A DNA stretch of 5,256 bases, taken from UBA1731 sp963653155. Lineage in GTDB: Bacteria; Verrucomicrobiota; Kiritimatiellia; RFP12; UBA1067. Made by a program: the position numbers and the translations under genes. The notes beneath the pieces were generated by a model. That model made no database searches, was not told the DNA's origin, and saw nothing but the letters and a program-made list of their open reading frames with translations. Shown here piece after piece: positions 1-4,895 of the stretch (position 1 is the first letter of the stretch; each line of letters begins with the position of its first letter). The stretch lies in NCBI GenBank assembly GCA_963653155.1, contig CAVJWR010000147.1, forward strand, positions 1 through 5,256, in the 5' to 3' direction.

Positions 1-189
1 CGCCTGGGGAGCCACATCCAAAGAGGCATACAGCTTGTCGCGTATGTGCTTGATCCACCCTATCGGCAATCCGATGGAAAGCCTGTCACTGTGGTCAAAG
101 TTTGTGATGAGGTTTCTGCGGCCTTCGGCCAAAGTCATCGTCACCATCATGGCGGCAATTGCCGCGACTAATGTCTTCCTGTCCATCAT
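1..189 (-). CDS. Secreted protein of unknown function, N-terminal 63 residues only (cut by window edge)
   Basis: The reading frame is open from the ATG to the left edge, so only the first 63 residues are visible. They begin MMDRKTLVAAIAAMMVTMTLAEG, wrapped here as a basic n-region (D3, R4, K5), a hydrophobic core of about 15 residues (6-20) and a TLA|E cleavage site near residue 21, which is a good Sec signal peptide. The visible mature part holds RRNLITNFDHSDRLSIGL and then a GWIKHIRDKLY stretch; I do not recognise a family. The gene starts 11 bp after the stop of the upstream surface-protein gene, and purine-rich AAGGGAAGG lies at 194-202, overlapping that stop codon. Two ATGs stand in tandem (187-189 and 184-186) and either could be used. 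The tight spacing and absence of a terminator imply co-transcription with the surface protein, so its expression would follow the promoter at 2710-2738. Confidence 0.8.
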   Translation of the reverse strand, partial: MMDRKTLVAAIAAMMVTMTLAEGRRNLITNFDHSDRLSIGLPIGWIKHIRDKLYASLDVAPQA

Positions 190-193
190 GCGA

Positions 194-202
194 CCTTCCC
201 TT
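194..202 (-). promoter_or_regulatory. Ribosome binding site of the left-edge secreted-protein gene
   Basis: On the minus strand this reads AAGGGAAGG, with two overlapping AAGG cores. The distal core overlaps the TAA of the upstream gene and lies 9 nt from the first ATG. The proximal core lies 4 nt from the first ATG and 7 nt from the second. The overlap with the upstream stop suggests translational coupling to the surface-protein gene. Confidence 0.6.
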
Positions 203-2648
203 ACCTGACTACGATCACGATGCCCTTCTGCGCAACGCGAATCTTCCCGCCGACCCACTCAAGTACGCGCGGCTTCTCTTCACCATCCACAATGACCTTC
301 CACGAGGATAGGTTCGATGCGTTCAGGACGGAACCGAAGGAGAGAGGCAACACATAGCCGCCAAGGTCTCCATCCTTCGGGAAATTGACAATCCGAAGAC
401 ATCCGTTCGGCACAGGCTCGAAGCGCGTCAACGTGCCGCCGCCCATGGTGCAGTCGAACTCAAGTCCGCCGCACGGGGCAGAGCCTACCGCCACGCACCC
501 AAGGTCAAGCGTCGCGCCGCCATCTACCCGCAGCACGGAATTTTCCGCAAGCCCTGCCGCACCTTCGCGGGCATAGCCTGTCACATGCTCGTTTGCGGCG
601 CAGCCATCAATCGCGTCCCGAAGAACGCCATCCGTCGAATGCTCCGCACGAACCTGCCATGAGCCATCGCTCCCGTCAGGGCTCGACTCCAATATCCACG
701 ACTGGGCGCACCAGTCAAGATCCGGCCATCCATAGATGAGGCGGAAGGAATCGACAGGCGCATGATCCTCCTTCAGACGGATCGTGATCGGAAGCCACGT
801 GTACTCGTCATCCCGCTTTGCTACGGAATCCGGGAACGTGTAATGTGCGTAGCGGGTTCGCGAATCCATGAGGCCGGCAAGGCTTGCCAGACGCGACTCT
901 CTGGTGTAGCTCGCCGTCCATGAGATGCCCGCCGGAATGGAAATCGCCCCTGGCGCAAGCTGCCCCGCAGGCGTGCCGGCGGCGGCCTCTACCGTATCCA
1001 ACCTGCCAATGGAAGATGTTAGGTCAGTCGCGGAAAAGAGACCTATGCAGGCAAGTTCCTTGACATACTGCTTGCTTGCGCTGGAGCTTCCGCTCGACTG
1101 CCTGATCGTGAGTCGCCAGAAGTCGTTCGTGTCGCCACGGGCCGACAGTCGCACAGCGCCGCCAAGTACACGGAGCGTTCCCGCGTACGGCGTATCCGAC
1201 TCATAGATCGTGAGCGTTCCGTCGCCAGCCTTTTCGACCGTCGCGCCATGGGCGATGTCGGCTCCAATGAGGCTACTGTCGCCAGTTGTGCAATACGTTC
1301 CTCCTTCGGAGATGGATACCGCCACCTGCGGATGGATTGCCGTCGTTTCCGGCGACCACATTCCAGCCTCGACGGACAGCGATGTGCCGGGCCTGAACTC
1401 TACGACCTTGCCCTTCATGCTATCCACGGTCGCATCCGCCGTCACACGCACGGAACCCTGCGCAACCGTAAGCTTCGGCACCGATGGGGTTGAATCCGCA
1501 AGCCATGCGCCGCTTCCGTATTTCACGCATTCGTATCCGCCCGGCGAATCAAGCCAAGTCAACATGGGCGAAATCGTCTCGGAAAGCACTCGGTCGGTCT
1601 CATTGGAGAAATTGAGCGTCAGTGCGGCAGATTCGTACGAATTGCTGACCATTCCACAACCCAGAAGGGCATTGACGCGATGGGCATTGCGTCCACTGAT
1701 GCGCAGTTCCGCCGTTTCATCCCTGAGAACAACGCCGCCAATCCCCTCTCCATACGGCAACACGTTCACGCTGTCAACTTGGGCTACCATCGTCCCGGCG
1801 ATCACAAGGTCTCCAGACTGCTCAAAGCGACAACACTCGGTGAGCGTGAACCCTGGACGTAGTGATGAAGTCGCACCTTCCCCTGCCGCACCTTCGAGGA
1901 TGACATCGCCCAAACCACGGAAACGGAGCAACCCGCTACTGTTCGCATAGCGCACCAAGGCGTAGTTCATGCCGGCCTTGCGCAGAATATGGATATCGTT
2001 CCCCTCCGTCGCCTCAAGGATGATCTCGCTTCCGATTACGGGGTTAAAGGGCGTCGAGCAACGATGGCGCTGGTAGTACGTTCCGCCGTTGAAGAGAATG
2101 CGCGCCTTTACCGCCGTATTGAAGTTAGATACGCTTCCAATGCTGAAGAATGCGTTTGGATCGATCTGCACAATGTCCATCGTATCGGACGATGCATCTG
2201 CATTGGCAGACAAGGAAAGATTCCAGGCCTCAGAACTGAATCTTGAATTGTTTTCGGCCCAACTCGGCTGGTCGCGCCGCTCCACGTCGGACACGACAAT
2301 TTTTCCCCGGCCTCCATTGCGGCCGATTACCATGCGCCGTTTCGAAGTCTGCTCGCCGCCAACGCCAACATACTGTCCTCCATCCCGGACAGTTAACGTA
2401 GCATCGTCACCGGCATCAGGCCCGACATCCAGCAACGTGCCAACATTCGTCACCGCCGCCCCTTCGCCGATCACGTAGTCGCCATGCAGCACGACATCCG
2501 CGTATTCAGCCGTCGAGCCAACGATAGACGCGCCCGACTTGTCGATTTCCAGCGGAGTGGCCGCCAATGCCCCCAAACCCGGCCAGAGAGCCATGCAAAG
2601 AGATTTCATACCCCCCCCCCCCATAAGAATGGTTGCGCGATCACACAT
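201..2648 (-). CDS. Exported autotransporter-type beta-strand-repeat surface protein with in-frame poly-G leader (815 aa)
   Basis: The start at 2648 (MCDRATILM) was chosen because AAGGA lies 7 nt upstream and a sigma-70 promoter lies just beyond. Residues 10-13 are four glycines coded by a G12 tract. Then come MK (14-15), a hydrophobic core (about 16-28) and an ALA site near 27-29, together an export signal. The mature protein is rich in Gly, Ser, Thr and Val and looks like a right-handed beta-solenoid. Residues 469-502 (EKAGDGTLTIYESDTPYAGTL and on to GGAVRLS) match the autotransporter-associated beta-strand repeat (TIGR02601/PF12951 type); a weaker copy is at about 375-402. Residues about 508-672 look like a discoidin-like carbohydrate or surface-binding module (FWRLTIRQS; SWILESSPDGSDGSWQV). 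No C-terminal outer-membrane barrel and no PEP-CTERM-like anchor is visible; the chain ends in a hydrophobic strand, KGIVIVVR. Likely role: surface-attached or released adhesin or glycan-binding protein (inference). Confidence 0.92.
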   Translation of the reverse strand: MCDRATILMGGGGMKSLCMALWPGLGALAATPLEIDKSGASIVGSTAEYADVVLHGDYVIGEGAAVTNVGTLLDVGPDAGDDATLTVRDGGQYVGVGGEQTSKRRMVIGRNGGRGKIVVSDVERRDQPSWAENNSRFSSEAWNLSLSANADASSDTMDIVQIDPNAFFSIGSVSNFNTAVKARILFNGGTYYQRHRCSTPFNPVIGSEIILEATEGNDIHILRKAGMNYALVRYANSSGLLRFRGLGDVILEGAAGEGATSSLRPGFTLTECCRFEQSGDLVIAGTMVAQVDSVNVLPYGEGIGGVVLRDETAELRISGRNAHRVNALLGCGMVSNSYESAALTLNFSNETDRVLSETISPMLTWLDSPGGYECVKYGSGAWLADSTPSVPKLTVAQGSVRVTADATVDSMKGKVVEFRPGTSLSVEAGMWSPETTAIHPQVAVSISEGGTYCTTGDSSLIGADIAHGATVEKAGDGTLTIYESDTPYAGTLRVLGGAVRLSARGDTNDFWRLTIRQSSGSSSASKQYVKELACIGLFSATDLTSSIGRLDTVEAAAGTPAGQLAPGAISIPAGISWTASYTRESRLASLAGLMDSRTRYAHYTFPDSVAKRDDEYTWLPITIRLKEDHAPVDSFRLIYGWPDLDWCAQSWILESSPDGSDGSWQVRAEHSTDGVLRDAIDGCAANEHVTGYAREGAAGLAENSVLRVDGGATLDLGCVAVGSAPCGGLEFDCTMGGGTLTRFEPVPNGCLRIVNFPKDGDLGGYVLPLSFGSVLNASNLSSWKVIVDGEEKPRVLEWVGGKIRVAQKGIVIVVR
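2611..2622 (-). repeat. Poly-G12 homopolymer in codons 9-13 of the surface-protein gene (candidate phase-variation tract)
   Basis: Twelve consecutive C on the plus strand are twelve G in the mRNA-sense strand. They begin with the last base of an in-frame ATG (residue 9) and end one T before another in-frame ATG (residue 14, position 2609). At length 12 the frame from the SD-supported start runs into the full protein. Eleven G gives a TGA immediately after the tract; thirteen G gives a TGA at 2508-2506. Long G tracts near the 5' end of surface genes are known contingency loci in other bacteria, such as Campylobacter and Neisseria. That this one varies is inference. The G-rich run could also pair with the 16S tail at about 8 nt from the ATG at 2609. 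Confidence 0.8.
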
Positions 2649-2651
2649 GTC

Positions 2652-2671
2652 CGTTTCCTTTCGTTTCGTTT
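2652..2671 (-). repeat. Four-copy AAACG-type pentamer repeat in the 5' leader
   Basis: Read on the minus strand the leader contains AAACG, AAACG, AAAGG and AAACG in direct succession. The single changed base in copy three creates the AAGGA Shine-Dalgarno core. Upstream the leader stays A-rich, with a GCGT/ACGC inverted repeat (2676-2679 and 2688-2691) next to the assembly gap. The short array is easily seen; whether it varies in copy number is unknown. Confidence 0.6.
2656..2660 (-). promoter_or_regulatory. Shine-Dalgarno site AAGGA that fixes the surface-protein start
   Basis: AAGGA lies 7 nt before the ATG at 2648, the optimal distance. This places the poly-G tract inside the coding region rather than in the untranslated leader, which is what makes the tract a potential frame switch. 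Confidence 0.8.
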
Positions 2672-2691
2672 TGTTGCGTTTTTCTTTACGC

Positions 2692-2701
2692 NNNNNNNNN
2701 N
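2692..2701. other. Assembly gap of 10 N
   Basis: Ten N sit between the -10 box and the ribosome binding site of the surface-protein gene. The true length of the missing leader is unknown, since a run of exactly ten is usually a placeholder. The gap is flanked by homopolymer- and repeat-rich DNA, which may be why assembly broke here. Any reading frame crossing it is unreliable. Confidence 0.98.
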
Positions 2702-2709
2702 TTGGGGCT

Positions 2710-2738
2710 ATTATATTGGTTTTTTTTTCTACAGTCAA
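2710..2738 (-). promoter_or_regulatory. Sigma-70 promoter for the surface-protein transcription unit
   Basis: On the minus strand the -35 box is TTGACT (2733-2738, 5 of 6 consensus) and the -10 box is a perfect TATAAT (2710-2715), separated by exactly 17 nt (2716-2732). The predicted transcription start is near 2703, right beside the N gap, giving a leader of roughly 55 nt if the gap size is real. The spacer holds an A9 run. This promoter would drive both the 815-aa protein and the secreted protein at the left edge. Confidence 0.85.
2720..2728 (-). repeat. A9 homopolymer inside the promoter spacer
   Basis: The 17-nt spacer is four bases, nine A, then four bases. Gain or loss of one A by slipped-strand mispairing would move the -35/-10 distance away from 17 and alter promoter strength. 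This mechanism is known from other bacteria with homopolymers in promoter spacers. The tract may simply be a static A-tract that bends DNA. Confidence 0.6.
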
Positions 2739-2812
2739 GTACGTGGCTTACGTTGCTTAAGAAAGCGGCAAGTGCTGTCAGTGATTTCACATTTGGATGC
2801 TCCTTGTCGTAG

Positions 2813-2831
2813 ACGTCCGCCTATCGGACGT
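2813..2831 (-). other. 7-bp stem-loop spanning the hydrolase stop codon
   Basis: ACGTCCG pairs perfectly with CGGACGT around a 5-nt loop, and the TAG stop of the hydrolase lies in the loop. No U-run follows on either strand, so it is not a standard intrinsic terminator. It could slow 3' exonucleases or be coincidental. No better terminator is visible between this gene and the next promoter. Confidence 0.35.
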
Positions 2832-4782
2832 TGATCATGAGATATTGCACAAAACGCGGCAATGCCCCATCTTTTCCTATGGGGTGCACCGCATCGTCAT
2901 CGCCGAAAGGTTCTGTGGCCGTCGCCATCTTGTCGTCGGGCAATTTGATTTTTGCGCCGACAACCGGCTCTTCTGGATGATAGTTGACGAGATGTACGAC
3001 AATGGCGCCTGTACGGAGTCGACGATACTCAACAAACACATGAGGGGGAAGCTCCTCGAAAACCACGGGGAAACGCCATCCGGTTTTCTCAAGGTCGGAC
3101 ATCAGGGCCTTGCCGCCATCCTTCGGAGGATCGACCGTATAGCGCCAACCGAGGTTGGCGCCGGGAATGATATCCGCCACATCGCGGATGGCGACATTCT
3201 TGAGTCCACGCAGACGCGGCACAAGCGGATTCTCGCGACGCTGGGCATTCCACGCATCATAGCGCCCCGCATCCCCAGTGACAACGAGCCGCCCGCCATT
3301 TTGCGCATATGCCACAAGCGCCTCCACCTGCGCATCCGACAGCGCGATGAGTCCGGGAACGACCAGCACTTCCATCCCTTCCGGCACGGTCAACGTATCT
3401 TCCGGCGATGAGACAAGGTAGCCATACGGCACATGGTTGCGAAGGAATATCTCTTCGGCGGCAGTCACGCCCTGATGGGTCGCCTCGGATAGAAGTATCT
3501 CGCGCTCAGGATAGAATATCCGAACCGGATGCATCGTCGGCGACGAAAGCTCATCCCGGTGCGATGCGGCAAATGCGTTAAAGGCTGAATGATGGCGTTT
3601 GCGACGTTCGTAGACCTCACGGTTCAGGAATCCCGGCTCTGGACTCGGCGCCAGTACCGTGCGATCCGTCGGGATGCCGCCGAAGACGACATCCTCCACA
3701 ATTGGCATCAGGAACTTCGCCTCGCGTTCAGGGATTATTTTCGTGTCCGTATCGCAAAGGGCGACTATGCGCTGGCCGCAATCCTGCGCGAACTTGAGGT
3801 CGCGCACGCGGTTGAAGATGCGGTCGCCCTTGACCTCCGGGAAGTTCGCGTTCTGCATGATGATGAAGTCGAACGCCTTGCAAAGCTCCGCCATGTTCTG
3901 TGCGCGGTCAAGGAACAGTGCGCGGCTCCGATATGGCGATGGGTTGCCAGAGACGATCGCATCCGGCTTAACAGACTTGATATGGTCACGGAAGCGCATC
4001 ATTACCCCATTCATGGTTTCGCACCGCCAAAGCGCCCACGCCTGAAACACGGGATCCTTTGTCTCAAGATGGCGCATTTTGCCCCGTTCCATCCTCGGCA
4101 AGAGTACGCTATCGACATCGGCGAAGCCGAAGCGCCGTTCGCGCTCTTTTGGGGGAATCTTCGCAAGATGCGCACGGAACGCCGTCTGGCATCGTTCGCA
4201 ATAGCACGGATAGTCGAACACATTGTCGAACATGATGCCGTCAAAGCCGCCCTCGGCAAGCGCAATCGTACACATCCGCTTCAGGTATTCCTCCCATTCG
4301 CGGCAATTCAGGCAAGGTGCCCAACGGAAGTACTGTCCACCATAGAGGTTTTTCTGTCCCTGCCAATCAACTGTAGCCCAATCGTCTATGGACGGTATTT
4401 CCTTTCGCATGAGTTCGGGATAGAGCGTGCAGAACTGCACATATGCCAGGGCCTTCACCCCGTGCGCATGGCAGTTTGCCACAAACCTCTTGACGTTCGG
4501 GAAGTCATGCTTCTCCACTTCCCAGCCCATTCCCTTGTAGAAGCGGGAGTGGAGGAAGTTGAACCCCAGCTCTTCCATCTTTTCCGGCGCATGTGCATCG
4601 AACCAGTCCAGCCAATCCTTCACCCAGACTGCATTGCCGTCAATGCCACCCGTACAATGATTGCCTACCCGCCGGTACATCGTATACGGCTCGTGTGCGC
4701 CAAACGTCCAGCGCGTCGTTACCGGGTCGATCGAAAAGCTGCTGGCCAGAAGGCACCCGATTGCCATGCTTGCAATATCCAT
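2821..4782 (-). CDS. GHL6/GH42-like glycoside hydrolase-family protein (653 aa)
   Basis: The start (MDIASMAIGC) is set by AAGGAG 8 nt upstream. Residues about 50-400 look like a TIM barrel: ELGFNFLHSRFY (71-82), HGVKALAYVQF (107-117), GGFDGIMFDN (178-187) followed by CYCERC (193-198), DAIVSGNPSP (274-283), DFIIMQN (305-311). The C-x-C-x2-C cluster after a DN motif is like the zinc-binding Cys group of GH42 beta-galactosidases and is also typical of hypothetical glycosyl hydrolase 6 proteins; C157 and C160 are nearby and could supply a fourth ligand. Residues about 418-510 match a GH42 trimerisation or amidotransferase-like alpha/beta domain (VLVVPGLIALSDAQVEALV, NGGRLVVTGD). Residues 575-653 form a beta-sandwich tail (GAIVVHLVNYHPEEP). 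The Glu expected after DN in GH42 is V188 here, so substrate and activity are uncertain. The N-terminus is hydrophobic but lacks Lys/Arg, so export is doubtful. It is divergent from the regulator gene. Confidence 0.92.
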   Translation of the reverse strand: MDIASMAIGCLLASSFSIDPVTTRWTFGAHEPYTMYRRVGNHCTGGIDGNAVWVKDWLDWFDAHAPEKMEELGFNFLHSRFYKGMGWEVEKHDFPNVKRFVANCHAHGVKALAYVQFCTLYPELMRKEIPSIDDWATVDWQGQKNLYGGQYFRWAPCLNCREWEEYLKRMCTIALAEGGFDGIMFDNVFDYPCYCERCQTAFRAHLAKIPPKERERRFGFADVDSVLLPRMERGKMRHLETKDPVFQAWALWRCETMNGVMMRFRDHIKSVKPDAIVSGNPSPYRSRALFLDRAQNMAELCKAFDFIIMQNANFPEVKGDRIFNRVRDLKFAQDCGQRIVALCDTDTKIIPEREAKFLMPIVEDVVFGGIPTDRTVLAPSPEPGFLNREVYERRKRHHSAFNAFAASHRDELSSPTMHPVRIFYPEREILLSEATHQGVTAAEEIFLRNHVPYGYLVSSPEDTLTVPEGMEVLVVPGLIALSDAQVEALVAYAQNGGRLVVTGDAGRYDAWNAQRRENPLVPRLRGLKNVAIRDVADIIPGANLGWRYTVDPPKDGGKALMSDLEKTGWRFPVVFEELPPHVFVEYRRLRTGAIVVHLVNYHPEEPVVGAKIKLPDDKMATATEPFGDDDAVHPIGKDGALPRFVQYLMINVR

Positions 4783-4790
4783 GCTTCATG

Positions 4791-4796
4791 CTCCTT
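4791..4796 (-). promoter_or_regulatory. Ribosome binding site of the glycoside hydrolase gene
   Basis: A perfect AAGGAG on the minus strand ends 8 nt before the ATG at 4782. Another ATG only 1 nt downstream of it (4787-4789) is in a different frame and too close to be used, which settles the start. Confidence 0.85.
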
Positions 4797-4828
4797 GACA
4801 TAGAAACCTATTGTGATCCATATGTTTC

Positions 4829-4880
4829 GTAGTTTAACAAATCAGACATTCGAGGTATAGACACAGACACGCAATTTAAC
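4829..4880 (+). promoter_or_regulatory. Candidate operator: two GYARTTTAAC direct repeats 42 bp apart
   Basis: GTAGTTTAAC at 4829-4838 and GCAATTTAAC at 4871-4880 agree at 8 of 10 positions. They are in the same orientation and exactly 42 bp apart, four turns of B-DNA. The second copy abuts the -10 box of the regulator promoter, where a bound protein would repress. AraC-family proteins often bind direct repeats on one DNA face, so autoregulation by the adjacent gene is plausible, but the match is short and could be chance. Confidence 0.35.
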
Positions 4881-4886
4881 TATAAT
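4858..4886 (+). promoter_or_regulatory. Sigma-70 promoter for the regulator gene, predicting a leaderless mRNA
   Basis: TAGACA (4858-4863, 5 of 6 consensus) is followed after exactly 17 nt by a perfect TATAAT (4881-4886). The ATG at 4896 begins 10 nt after the last base of the -10 box. Transcription should therefore start about 0-3 nt before the ATG, and no Shine-Dalgarno sequence is present in the few bases between. Confidence 0.8.
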
Positions 4887-4895
4887 AAACGCGCA

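Larger units (their letters stand above)
4783..4895. promoter_or_regulatory. Divergent regulatory region between hydrolase and regulator genes
   Basis: These 113 bp separate two divergently transcribed genes and are AT-rich compared with the flanking coding DNA. The rightward promoter is clear. For the leftward hydrolase I find only weak hexamer pairs, such as TAGTTA-17-TATACC on the minus strand. This fits a promoter that needs activation by the neighbouring AraC-type regulator. A GAAAC/GTTTC inverted repeat (4803-4807 and 4824-4828) and a tandem AGACAC pair (4859-4870, overlapping the rightward -35 box) are also present. Confidence 0.5.

Noticed and set aside
1210..1950. 246-residue frame on the plus strand opposite the surface protein
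   Set aside because: It is rich in Ser, Pro and Thr as expected for the reverse of a beta-repeat gene; no start signal or domain supports it.
2720..2730. T-run on the plus strand as a rightward terminator
   Set aside because: No plus-strand gene precedes it and no GC-rich stem lies directly upstream; on the minus strand it is the promoter spacer.
2649..2738. 30-residue upstream extension of the surface-protein frame starting at a TTG at 2738
   Set aside because: The TTG is itself the -35 box of the promoter, the frame crosses ten N of unknown true length, and a good SD marks the ATG at 2648.
2797..3411. 204-residue frame on the plus strand over the 3' end of the hydrolase
   Set aside because: Antisense shadow with no recognisable domain and no ribosome binding site; the minus-strand gene explains the region.
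4753..4764. Lipobox at the hydrolase N-terminus (AIGC)
   Set aside because: The residue at -3 is unfavourable and the preceding segment is only nine residues with no basic residue.
3589..4803. 404-residue frame on the plus strand opposite the hydrolase
   Set aside because: It is entirely antisense to a gene with recognisable domains, has no SD or family features, and is typical of high-GC shadow frames.
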